A stretch of DNA of 16,771 nt, taken from positions 1 to 16,771 of the forward strand of contig JBGPBV010000146.1 in assembly GCA_041481445.1 (NCBI GenBank), read 5' to 3'. Origin of the DNA: AA29 sp041481445 (GTDB lineage Bacteria; Acidobacteriota; Vicinamibacteria; Fen-336). Under the pieces are notes generated by a model that had not been told where the DNA came from, made no database searches, and was given only the letters and a program-made list of their open reading frames with translations. Below, one piece after another: positions 5,690-15,266 of this stretch. The translations under genes were made by a program, and so were the position numbers. How positions within the stretch are numbered: the stretch's first letter is position 1; the number at the start of each line of letters is the position of its first letter.

Positions 5690-7024
5690 TCAGATGCCGT
5701 ACCGCTTCCGTTTCCTCCACAAGGTCGACGGATCGATGCCCAGGATCTCCGCCGCGTGCTCCAGGCTCGGCGCACGGAGCAGCACCCGTTGGATGTGCTC
5801 GCGCTCCACGTCGTCGAGGCTCGCGTCGCCGCCCAGCGCGGGCCCGGGCGGGGCGGCGTCCACGACCTTGCGCGGGAGGGCGGCCGCCTCGATCACGCGG
5901 CCCTCCATCAGGACCACGGCGCGCTCCATCGCGTTCCGCAGCTCGCGGACGTTCCCCGGCCACTCGTAGCGCAGCAGCGCCTCCTGCGCGTCCGGAGCCA
6001 GCTCCGGGGCCGGGCGTCCGCCCTGGCGGGCGAAGAACGCGATGAAGTGGCGGGCCAGGGCCACGACGTCCTCGCGGCGCTCGCGCAGGGGCGGCACCGT
6101 CACCTCGATCACGTTGAGCCGGTAGAGCAGGTCCTCGCGGAACCGCCCGGCGGCCACGTCCTCCTCCAGGTCGCGGTTGGTGGCCGAGACCACCCGCACG
6201 TCGGCGCGGCGCGTGGCCGTCTCCCCCACCCGCTCGAACTGCTTGTCCTGCAGGAAGCGCAGCAGCTTGGCCTGCAGGGTGGGCGCGATCTCCGCGATCT
6301 CGTCGAGGAACAGCGTCCCGCCGTGGGCGGCCTCCACCTTGCCCGGCTGGTCCTTGACCGCGCCCGTGAAGGCCCCGCGGGCATGGCCGAACAGCTCGCT
6401 GGCCAGCAGCTCCTCGGACAGGGTCGGGCAGTGCACGACCACGAACGGCCCCGCGCTGCGGCGGCTGGTCGCGTGGAGCAGGCGGGCGAGCACGCCCTTG
6501 CCCGTCCCGTTCTCTCCGCGCAACAGCACCGCCGCGTCGGAGGCGGCGGCCCTTCGCACCGTGTCCTGCGCCGCCTGCAGGGCCGCCGATCGCGTGGCCA
6601 GCTCCAGCTCCGGGACCGCCTCCGCGAGCTGCCGCTCCAGGTCGCGCACGCGCCGGACCAGCGCCCGGCGTTCCGCCGCCTTCTCCACGAGGTGGCGGAT
6701 CTGCGCGGGCGTGAAGGGCTTGGGCAGGTAGTCGAGAGCCCCCCGCCGCATGGCCTCGACCGCGGTGTCGACGGTGGCGTAGGCGGTGATGACCACGATA
6801 TCGAGGCCGGGGCTCGCCGCCACCAGCCGCGGGATGAGGTCGAGGCCGGAGCCCTCCGCCAGCTTGAGGTCGACCAGGGCGAGGTCGAACACCTCCCGCG
6901 CGGTGAGGGCGATCGCCGCCTCCGCGCCCGCGGCCAGGGCCACCGTGCAGCCGATCTGCTCCAGGGCAAGGGCGAGGGTCGCCCGGATGTTCTTCTCGTC
7001 GTCGACCACGAGCACCCGCAGCAT
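5690..7024 (-). CDS. AlgB/NtrC-family sigma-54-dependent response regulator
   Basis: A 444-residue activator with three domains. The receiver (1-120) has acidic pocket D8-D9, phospho-acceptor D52, T80 and K102, all present. The AAA+ domain (about 140-385) has Walker A GENGTGKG (170-177), an intact GAFTGA sigma-54 contact loop (217-222), Walker B TLFLDEIAE (237-245) and the arginine-finger region REDLLYR (296-302). The C-terminal Fis-type helix-turn-helix (about 405-444) ends in LGIDPSTLWRKRKRYGI, close to what I recall of AlgB. When phosphorylated it should bind an upstream site and drive open-complex formation by sigma-54 RNA polymerase. The most likely partner kinase is the KinB-like protein at 2984-4840 and the most likely target is the CHRD promoter between them. 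The start ATG has a weak SD. Confidence 0.94.
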   Translation of the reverse strand: MLRVLVVDDEKNIRATLALALEQIGCTVALAAGAEAAIALTAREVFDLALVDLKLAEGSGLDLIPRLVAASPGLDIVVITAYATVDTAVEAMRRGALDYLPKPFTPAQIRHLVEKAAERRALVRRVRDLERQLAEAVPELELATRSAALQAAQDTVRRAAASDAAVLLRGENGTGKGVLARLLHATSRRSAGPFVVVHCPTLSEELLASELFGHARGAFTGAVKDQPGKVEAAHGGTLFLDEIAEIAPTLQAKLLRFLQDKQFERVGETATRRADVRVVSATNRDLEEDVAAGRFREDLLYRLNVIEVTVPPLRERREDVVALARHFIAFFARQGGRPAPELAPDAQEALLRYEWPGNVRELRNAMERAVVLMEGRVIEAAALPRKVVDAAPPGPALGGDASLDDVEREHIQRVLLRAPSLEHAAEILGIDPSTLWRKRKRYGI

Positions 7025-7190
7025 CGCCGGGTGCCATTCTCACCCGATCCCGGCCGCGGCGCGCGCCCGCCGGCTATCGCGGGCTGGCCTTGGGGTTGGG
7101 AGCCGGGGCCGGACGTTGGCCGCCGCCTCCGCGGCCCGTGGGCCGCTCCGCGCGGAAGCGCGCGCCCTGCGCTAAGCTCTCGCTCGGCCG
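7025..7190. other. Divergent intergenic region between two activator genes
   Basis: This 166-base region must hold the promoters of both divergent regulator genes. I see no convincing -35/-10 pair and no GG-N10-GC sigma-54 element. It contains a near-perfect palindrome GCGGCCC-GT-GGGCCGC at 7131-7146 and a weaker GGGTG/CACCC pair near the left end; given the base composition both could be chance. Confidence 0.5.
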
Positions 7191-8918
<1,728 letters not shown>

Positions 8919-8939
8919 GGAGACGCGCCTGGGTCCGGA

Positions 8940-11900
8940 TCAGTTCCCGGCCTCGATGAGCGCCGCGGGCGTCCCGCCGCCCGCGATCGGCTCGTAGGCC
9001 GCGCGGAGCCGGGCATTGAGGGCGATGGCTCGCCCCAGGAGCTCTCGTGCCTCCGCCTGGAGGCGCGCGGCGGCTGGCCCTCTCTCCCGGTGGGCGGCCA
9101 GGGCCAGGAGCGCGGCCTCTTCCGCCATCGCCTTCGGCAGCCGGGGATTGAGCGACACCGCCTGCCGGGCGGCCCGAAGCCCCCGCGCCACGTCGGCGGC
9201 GGCGTCGCCACCGCGCGCGGCCCGCCAGGCCGCGCGACGGCGGCAGGCCTCCGCCTCCAGTCGATAGGCGTCTGCCCGGCGCGGATTGAGCCGCGTGGCC
9301 CGCTCCGCCGCGGCCAGGGCGGCCTCCACCGCCCCTTCCGGCGACCGGCCCTGCCGCACCGCCCAGCGCCCGGCCGCGATCTCGAGCCGCGCACGCGCGA
9401 CGAGGGCGTCCACCTGATGCGGGTTGGCGCTCAAGGCGACGGCGAAGGCCTGCCGCCCCTCGCGCAGGGCGCCGTCCGGCGACCGCCCCACCGCGAGCAG
9501 GTACTCCGCCTCGATCGCGCGCGCCCTCACGGGGTCGGCCCTCACCTCCGAGAAGGTCGGGTCGATGGCGAGCGCGCGGCGCGCCGCCTCTTCGACGCGC
9601 TCGAGCCAGGGCCCGGGGTCGGCGCCCCGCTCCACCGCATCCTGCGCCGCCGTGAGCTCGATCTGGCCCACCGCCTGGTGCGCGAAGACGTTGTTGGGGT
9701 TGATCTGCAGCCCCCTCGCGACGACCTGGCGCGCCTGGGAGAGCGCGTCCTTTGTGTCGAGGCCGTGCTCGAGACGCTCGGCGGCGCGCGCCCAGTACGT
9801 CAGGGCCAGGTTCGTGTACGGCGCGGCCAGGGTCGTGCCCATGAGCTCGGTGGCGCGCAGGCCGGTCTCGACCGCGCGGTCGAGCGAGGGGTTGGGGTCG
9901 ATCCCGCGCGCGGTCTCGTACAGGGCCGTCGCCTGGTACAGGCCGGCCAGGTTGCCGACGGCGGTACGCTCGTTCGGGCGCAGCACGAGCGCCGCCTCGT
10001 AGAACCGCGCGGCGTCCCGGAAGGCGACCAGCCCGTCGCGCCCCGCCCGCATGTCGGCATCGCCCTGGCCCCAGAGGGCGGTCGCCAGCGTGCTCAGCGC
10101 ATCCGGATCACGCGGATCCAGGCGCGCCGCCTCGCGGCCGGCGGCGACGGCGCCGGCGAGCGTGGCCTGGGTATCCTCTCCCCCCTGGGTCTGCCTCTCC
10201 GCCCACCTCCACAGGGCGCGAGCCTTGCGCTTGTACGGAGAGGCCCGGTCGGGGTCGGCGCGGATGGCGGCGTCGCAGGAGACGTTCATCGTGGACAGCG
10301 TGGACGCGACCGCCGAGCCGCTGCGGAGCTGGGCCTCGAGCACCATCAGGAGCCGGAGGCATTCGGCGTCGTAGGCCTCGGGGTCGCTCCGCGCGACCTC
10401 CAGCGCGGCGAGCTGGGCCCGGCCCGCGCGCTCGTAGTCCGCGAGCGCCCCCGCGTAGTCCCCCCTCTCGTGCCGCTCCCGGCCGCGCGCGATATCGACC
10501 CGGCCGGCGAGGAGGTTCGCCTGGTAGAAGCCGGGCACGCGTGCCGCCGCTGCCGTCTCCCGCAGGGCGTCGTCGTAGCGCCGCTCGTAGAAGGCGATGA
10601 GCGCGGGCACGTATTCGAGCGGCTGGTCTCCCGCCTTTCCCGCCGCGCGCAGCGCGGCCAGCGCGGGGTCGCGGAAAGCCTCCTCCGCCTCCTTCCGCCG
10701 CTGCTCGCGCAGCTCCCGGTTGCCGGTGCGCTGGGCGGCGTCGAGCGCCTCCGCGTACAGGCCGCCGAGCGCGCGGCCCAGGGCCAGGGCGACGTCCGGC
10801 CCGCGGTCGCCGAGGTCCCAGGCCTGCTGGAGGCAGGATCGGGCCGGCGCGAACTCCCCCAGGGCGAGATGCCCGCGGCCGAGCGCGAAGAGCCCGGGAG
10901 CGCGGGCGAGCCGGCCGCCGCGCGCCATGTCGGCTTCGATCGCCTGCAGGCGGGCGCGTATGCGCGCCTTGTGCGGCCGCACGTCGTGAAGGGGCAGGAG
11001 GTAGGCGGTCTGGAGGGTGCCGTCGATCCGCTCCACCTCCTGCCCGAAGTGCTGGGCGAGCCGGGCCTGCTCGGCCGCCGCCCAGCGCGCGCGCATCCAG
11101 GCCAGGCCCAGGGCGGCGGTCACCATCAGGGCGGCGGAGGCGGCGACGACCGTGACCGGGTGCGCCCGCGCGCGCCGCGCCAGGCGATAGGCGAGGCTGG
11201 TCGGACGCGCGGTCACCGGCTCGCCCGCGAGGTAACGGCCGAGGTCCTCCGCCAGCGCGCGCGCGGAGTCGTAGCGCCGCCACGGCTCCTTCTCGAGGCA
11301 CTTGAGGATGATGGTCTCCACGTCGGCGGGAAGCCCGCGCACCAGGCGCGACGGCGGGACGGGCTCGGCGTGCACGACCTGGACGGCGACGTCCAGGTCG
11401 CTGCCCTCGAAGGGCGGCCGCCCCGCCACCAGCCGGTAGAGCACGGCCCCCAGCGCGTACACGTCCGTGCGCCGGTCGAGGGCATGGACCTCGCCCCGGG
11501 CCTGCTCGGGGGACATGTAGGCGGGCGTCCCCACGATGGCCCCCGTCTGCGTGAGGCCGGCCGCCTCCGCCTCCCGGGCCAGGCCGAAGTCGAGCACGTA
11601 GGGCTTGGAGGGGCCGTCCGGCCGCCTCTCCACCATGATGTTCTGCGGCTTGAGGTCGCGGTGGATGAGGCCGGTCTCGTGGGCGGCGTGCACGGCCAGG
11701 GCCACGTCGCGCACCACTCGCAGGCGCTCTTCGAGGCCCATCTGGGCGGCGGCCACGTCCAGGGTCTCGCCGTCGATGTACTGCATGGCGATGAACGGGC
11801 GGCCTTCCTCCGTACCCACCTCGTAGACCTGGCATATGGAGTCGTGGGCCACGCGCGCCTGCAGGCGGGCCTCGCGGAGGAGACGGGCGGCCAGCATCGG

Positions 11901-12014
11901 GTCGTGCCAGCGGAGGTATTTCAGGGCGACGAAGCGGCCGAGCTGCGGGTCGTAGGCCTTGAAGACCTCTCCCATCGCGCCGTGACCGAGGGGGACCGCG
12001 GTCTCGTATCGCAT
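8940..12014 (-). CDS. Transmembrane Ser/Thr protein kinase with long TPR-type C-terminus
   Basis: A 1024-residue protein. Residues about 3-262 are a Hanks-type kinase: glycine loop LGHGAMGEVFKA (9-20), lysine K32, catalytic HRDLKPQN (118-125), DFG (142-144), GTPAYMSPE (162-170) and DVYALG (184-189). All catalytic residues are present. One membrane helix lies at about 286-306, after a basic stretch. The remaining ~700 residues are alanine-rich helical repeats of TPR character, with recurrent LNP or INPN turns at repeat ends (for example INPNNVFAH, SANPHQVDA, RLNPRRADAY, SLNPRLPKA), which should form an extracytoplasmic binding scaffold if the helix crosses once. The gene starts 21 bases after the thuA-like stop on the same strand and faces the FHA regulator tail-to-tail. 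Kinases of this layout are common in Acidobacteriota and Planctomycetes. The ligand and substrates are unknown. Confidence 0.93.
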   Translation of the reverse strand: MRYETAVPLGHGAMGEVFKAYDPQLGRFVALKYLRWHDPMLAARLLREARLQARVAHDSICQVYEVGTEEGRPFIAMQYIDGETLDVAAAQMGLEERLRVVRDVALAVHAAHETGLIHRDLKPQNIMVERRPDGPSKPYVLDFGLAREAEAAGLTQTGAIVGTPAYMSPEQARGEVHALDRRTDVYALGAVLYRLVAGRPPFEGSDLDVAVQVVHAEPVPPSRLVRGLPADVETIILKCLEKEPWRRYDSARALAEDLGRYLAGEPVTARPTSLAYRLARRARAHPVTVVAASAALMVTAALGLAWMRARWAAAEQARLAQHFGQEVERIDGTLQTAYLLPLHDVRPHKARIRARLQAIEADMARGGRLARAPGLFALGRGHLALGEFAPARSCLQQAWDLGDRGPDVALALGRALGGLYAEALDAAQRTGNRELREQRRKEAEEAFRDPALAALRAAGKAGDQPLEYVPALIAFYERRYDDALRETAAAARVPGFYQANLLAGRVDIARGRERHERGDYAGALADYERAGRAQLAALEVARSDPEAYDAECLRLLMVLEAQLRSGSAVASTLSTMNVSCDAAIRADPDRASPYKRKARALWRWAERQTQGGEDTQATLAGAVAAGREAARLDPRDPDALSTLATALWGQGDADMRAGRDGLVAFRDAARFYEAALVLRPNERTAVGNLAGLYQATALYETARGIDPNPSLDRAVETGLRATELMGTTLAAPYTNLALTYWARAAERLEHGLDTKDALSQARQVVARGLQINPNNVFAHQAVGQIELTAAQDAVERGADPGPWLERVEEAARRALAIDPTFSEVRADPVRARAIEAEYLLAVGRSPDGALREGRQAFAVALSANPHQVDALVARARLEIAAGRWAVRQGRSPEGAVEAALAAAERATRLNPRRADAYRLEAEACRRRAAWRAARGGDAAADVARGLRAARQAVSLNPRLPKAMAEEAALLALAAHRERGPAAARLQAEARELLGRAIALNARLRAAYEPIAGGGTPAALIEAGN

Positions 12015-12035
12015 CGGCCGCTGGCTACGGCACGC

Positions 12036-12782
12036 TCAGGGCCGGCCGAGCGCCCACCGGATCCCGCCCTCGACGTGCCGGCGGTACCAGGGAGCGGCGA
12101 TGACGTCCGGACGGTGGCCGAGCGCGGTGTAGAAGACGCGGCCCTTGCCCGGCTCGCGCGTCCAGGCCAGCGGGAACAGGCCGGGCGCGCCCGTCTCCGG
12201 ATGCGTGTCCATCGAGAAGAGCAGGTGGACGCGCGCGGGGTCGAAGCGCTTGAACTGGTAGATCTCGTCGAAGACCTCGAAGGAGGCCTCGAGGCCGCGC
12301 GTGGCCGGGTGCGCGCGGTCGCCCACGAGCACTCTCACCTTCGTCTGCGGGCCGTGGTGGGCGAACTCGCCACCCAGCAGGTCGAGGAAGGCCGGGAAGC
12401 CGTGGAAGGTATCGCTGGCGGCGTGGAAGCCGATGAGGGCGTGACCGTCCTCGATCCAGGCGAGCAACCCCTCGCGGTCGGCGACCGGGAGGTCTCCCGT
12501 CGTGCTGGCCAGGACGATCCCGTCGTACCTGGCGAGCCCGGCCGCGGTGGTCCTGGCCGCCAGCTCCTCGTCGGTGCGCGCGGCGTCCACGTCGAAGACC
12601 CCGGTCTCCTTCCCGATCTCGGCCACCAACCGCTCCAGGTCGGGGATGGACTCGTGGCGAAAGCCCTTCGTGACCGTGACCACGAGCAGGAGCGCCTTTG
12701 GCTTGGAGGCGGCGGGCGAGGGCGACGGCGTGGCCAGGGCGAGGGCGAGGGCGGCGGCAGGAAGGATCATGGTGCGGACCAT
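12036..12782 (-). CDS. Exported ThuA-like domain protein
   Basis: A 248-residue protein from the ATG at 12782; a second in-frame ATG at 12770 is equally possible and neither has a clear SD. The N-terminus is a signal peptide (ILPAAALALALATPSPSPAAS), so the protein is probably periplasmic. The mature part is a ThuA / glutamine-amidotransferase-like flavodoxin fold: LLLVVTVTKGFRHESIPDLE at the start, the YDGIVLASTTGDLP block, HALIGFHAASDTFHGFPAFLDLLGG in the middle, and GRVFYTALGHRPD near the end. ThuA was named for trehalose utilisation in Sinorhizobium, where ThuA/ThuB act on sugars through 3-keto forms. Here it is divergent from a GMC dehydrogenase cluster, supporting a role in oxidised-sugar metabolism. 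The kinase gene follows 21 bases downstream and may be co-transcribed. Confidence 0.88.
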   Translation of the reverse strand: MVRTMILPAAALALALATPSPSPAASKPKALLLVVTVTKGFRHESIPDLERLVAEIGKETGVFDVDAARTDEELAARTTAAGLARYDGIVLASTTGDLPVADREGLLAWIEDGHALIGFHAASDTFHGFPAFLDLLGGEFAHHGPQTKVRVLVGDRAHPATRGLEASFEVFDEIYQFKRFDPARVHLLFSMDTHPETGAPGLFPLAWTREPGKGRVFYTALGHRPDVIAAPWYRRHVEGGIRWALGRP

Positions 12783-12834
12783 AGCACAGGGGTTCCGGGG
12801 CACCGTCGACGAGTGATAGACTCCGGCACCGGCC
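12783..12834. promoter_or_regulatory. Short divergent promoter region (thuA-like / GMC genes)
   Basis: Only 52 bases separate the two divergent start codons, so the promoters must overlap each other or the coding regions. The most A/T-rich part is TGATAGACT near 12813-12821, a possible -10 (TAGACT) for the + strand with TTCCGG about 18 bases upstream. The match is weak and no operator palindrome stands out. Confidence 0.3.
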
Positions 12835-14628
12835 ATGACGCTCCTCCGCGTCCCTCCCCCGCTCGGCAAGGCCGTGGACCTCAAGCGGACCTACGACGCC
12901 GTGATCGTCGGGTCCGGCGCCGCCGGCGGCATGGCCGCGCACGTGCTGACCTCCCACGGCCTCGACGTCCTGCTGCTGGAGGCGGGCAAGCAGATCGACA
13001 CCACGGCGGAGCTCAAGTCGCTGGAGTGGCCCTACGACCACCCGCGGCGCGGCGAGATGCCGTACGACCGCCATGCCCTGCGCGGCGCGGAATACGCGTT
13101 CCGGAAGCCGCCCTACGCGCCGAAGGACACGCCCTGGAAGGCCGTCCACTCCTACGTGCAGGGCTGGAGCGGCACCGACTACAGCAAGAACATCGTCGTC
13201 GACGAGAAGGACCATCCCTACACGGGCACCCGCTACGCGTGGGTGCGCGCACGCTGCCTCGGGGGCAAGACCAACATCTGGGGTCGCCTCGCCCTGCGCC
13301 TGAGCGACTTCGACTTCAAGGGCAAGAGCCACGACGGCTGGGGCGAGGACTGGCCGATCTCGTACGCGGACCTCGAGCCCTACTACGACAAGGTGGACCT
13401 CTACCTCGGCATCTCCGGCCATCCGGAGGGCCTGGCCCACCTGCCCGACTCGAAGTTCCAGCGCTCGACGCGCCTCAACACGGCCGAGGTGATGCTGCGC
13501 CAGTCGATGGCGAAGCGGGGCCGCGTGCTCACCCCCTATCGCGCGGGCGTCACCACCGACGGCCTCAAGCACAACAAGTACCGCAGCCGCTGCTTCGGCC
13601 GCGGCGCCTGCAACCGCCGCGTCGGCGGCTGCGACATCCACGCCGCCTTCGACTCACCCACCGGCCTCATCTACCCGGCCTTGGAGACGGGGCATCTCGT
13701 CATCCGCACGGGCTCGATCGCGCGCGAGGTCACGGTCGATCCCGTCACCGGCAAGGCGCGGGGGGTCTCGTTCGTCGACGCCGCCACCGGGCAGACGATG
13801 GAAGCCCTGGGCAAGACGGTCATCCTCGCCGCCTCTACGCTCGAGTCCGCGCGCCTGATGCTGCTGTCGAAGTCGTCGTCGCATCCGAATGGGATCGGGA
13901 ACTCCAGCGGACATGTCGGCCACAACTTCTGCGAGCACGTCATGGGGCCGGGGGTGGACGGGTTCGTGAAGGACCTCGTGGGCAAGCCGCGGACGCTCGA
14001 CGACGGGCGGCCGGGCGGGTTCTACGTGCCGCGCTTCCGCAACCTCAAGGACAAGCAGAAGGACTTCCTCCGCGGCTACGGCTTCGAGGGCAGCAGCGGG
14101 ACGGGCATGTCCCCGGGCAGCGCGCGCGCCCCCGGCTTCGGCGCCGCCTACAAGAAGACGGTGCGGGAGATGGCGGGGGCGACCATCGGCATGGGCGGCT
14201 TCGGGGAGGTGCTCTCGCGCTACGAGAACGCGGTGAGCCTCGACCCCGAGGTCAAGGACAAGTGGGGCATCCCCGTCCTGCGCTTCGACTTCAAGTTCGG
14301 CGAGAACGAGAAGAAGATGGCGGAGGACATGGCCAACACCGCGCACGAGATCTTCGAGGAGGCGGGGATCGAGATCGTCGACACCGACCGCCACGTGCTC
14401 ACCGAGGGCTGGTCCATCCACGAGCTGGGCACCGCGCGCATGGGCGACGACCCGAAGAAGTCGGTCCTCACCCAGCACCAGCAGAGCCACGACGTGAAGA
14501 ACCTCTTCGTGGTGGACGGCAGCAGCCACGTGAGCGCGTCTTGCCAGAACCCGACCTGGACGATCATGGCCCTGGCCTGGCGCTCCTGCGACTACCTGGC
14601 CGACGAGCTCGGGAAGGGGAACCTGTGA
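12835..14628 (+). CDS. GMC-family FAD-dependent oxidoreductase (sugar/alcohol dehydrogenase large subunit)
   Basis: A 597-residue flavoprotein. The dinucleotide-binding motif VIVGSGAAGGMAA lies at 23-35, followed by LLLEAG at 46-51 for the FAD ribose. GGKTNIWG at 143-150 matches the GMC region that contacts the flavin. The C-terminal catalytic block HELGTARMGDDP (529-540) and QNPTWTI (571-577) supply the His/Asn pair (H529, N572) expected for hydride abstraction in this superfamily. Cysteines 253, 259 and 266 sit in the insertion RCFGRGACNRRVGGC. There is no signal peptide; export probably occurs by hitch-hiking with the Tat-signal small subunit encoded next, whose GTG overlaps this stop. Such pairs oxidise sugars or polyols in the periplasm and pass electrons to cytochromes. 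No cytochrome gene is visible here. The substrate is not readable from sequence; a C3-oxidised glycoside is a guess from the ThuA neighbour. Confidence 0.92.
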   Translation: MTLLRVPPPLGKAVDLKRTYDAVIVGSGAAGGMAAHVLTSHGLDVLLLEAGKQIDTTAELKSLEWPYDHPRRGEMPYDRHALRGAEYAFRKPPYAPKDTPWKAVHSYVQGWSGTDYSKNIVVDEKDHPYTGTRYAWVRARCLGGKTNIWGRLALRLSDFDFKGKSHDGWGEDWPISYADLEPYYDKVDLYLGISGHPEGLAHLPDSKFQRSTRLNTAEVMLRQSMAKRGRVLTPYRAGVTTDGLKHNKYRSRCFGRGACNRRVGGCDIHAAFDSPTGLIYPALETGHLVIRTGSIAREVTVDPVTGKARGVSFVDAATGQTMEALGKTVILAASTLESARLMLLSKSSSHPNGIGNSSGHVGHNFCEHVMGPGVDGFVKDLVGKPRTLDDGRPGGFYVPRFRNLKDKQKDFLRGYGFEGSSGTGMSPGSARAPGFGAAYKKTVREMAGATIGMGGFGEVLSRYENAVSLDPEVKDKWGIPVLRFDFKFGENEKKMAEDMANTAHEIFEEAGIEIVDTDRHVLTEGWSIHELGTARMGDDPKKSVLTQHQQSHDVKNLFVVDGSSHVSASCQNPTWTIMALAWRSCDYLADELGKGNL

Positions 14629-15257
14629 CGGTCACGCGGCGGGACGCCTTGAAGCTGGCCGCGGTGGCGGCGGCGACGCCGCTGCTGCCCGGCGGGATGG
14701 CGGAGGCGGCGGGCGCGGCGGCCAGGCCGCTCGCCGGCCGGTTCTTCAGCGCGCCGGAGATCGCGCTCCTCGACGAGCTGGCCGAGATGATCATCCCCGC
14801 CGACGCGCATTCCGGCGGGGCGCGCGCCGCCGGCGTGGCGGGCTACATCGACGGCCGGCTGGCGGAGTACGACCCCGCGATCCCCGACCTCAAGGCCGAC
14901 CGCGACCGCTGGAAGGCCGGGCTGGCCACGGTCGACGCCCTCGCGCGAGAGACCTCGGGCAAGACGTTCCTCGAGACGACGCCCGCGGAGCGACTGGCCC
15001 TCCTCAAGCGCATGGCCAAGCCGATCGCGGAGGCGGAGCGGCCGACCGGGGAGCCGGAGGGACAGCCGCCCGCGGTCGAGAAGCCGGAGACGGCCGGCCA
15101 GCGCTTCTTCGTCCTGCTCAAGTCCTGGACGGCGCGCGGGTACTACACCTCGAAGGTCGGCATCCACGACGAGATGGAGTACAAGGGCAACCGCGCCATC
15201 GTCGAGTTCGCGGGGATCGACCCGGCGACGCTGCCTCCCGTCCGTCCCCCGGAGTGA
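14625..15257 (+). CDS. Gluconate 2-dehydrogenase subunit 3 family protein (Tat-exported small subunit)
   Basis: A 210-residue protein from GTG at 14625, overlapping the GMC stop (GTGA) with a purine-rich SD (GGGAAGGGGA) ahead. The N-terminus has a twin-arginine signal: TRRDALKLA, then a hydrophobic stretch and a polar region to about residue 33. The mature part matches the subunit-3 family: FFSAPEIALLDELAEMIIPAD near the start, with the conserved GA(x)AAGVAGYID-like segment (here SGGARAAGVAGYID), and RFFVLLKSWTARGYYTSKVG near the end. These small subunits chaperone and export the catalytic flavoprotein and can help electron transfer. Length is normal. The overlap and fixed gene order make a complex with the GMC protein very likely. 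Confidence 0.9.
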   Translation: MTVTRRDALKLAAVAAATPLLPGGMAEAAGAAARPLAGRFFSAPEIALLDELAEMIIPADAHSGGARAAGVAGYIDGRLAEYDPAIPDLKADRDRWKAGLATVDALARETSGKTFLETTPAERLALLKRMAKPIAEAERPTGEPEGQPPAVEKPETAGQRFFVLLKSWTARGYYTSKVGIHDEMEYKGNRAIVEFAGIDPATLPPVRPPE

Positions 15258-15266
15258 CCGGCCCCT

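Noticed and set aside
7019..7045. TGGCAC on the minus strand upstream of the response regulator as a second sigma-54 promoter
   Set aside because: The GC element is one base out of register and would lie inside the coding region; not a valid -24/-12 pair.
7131..7146. Palindrome GCGGCCC-GT-GGGCCGC as an operator in the divergent region
   Set aside because: Seven-base arms made only of G and C are expected by chance in sequence of this composition; kept as a note in the intergenic entry.
9090..14624. A single + strand frame stays open for more than 5 kb before reaching the small-subunit gene
   Set aside because: It is antisense to the kinase and ThuA genes and out of frame with the GMC gene. 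Such long open frames arise from extreme GC bias; its residues are Arg/Gly/Pro/Ala-rich with no domain. Only the part from 14625 is a gene.
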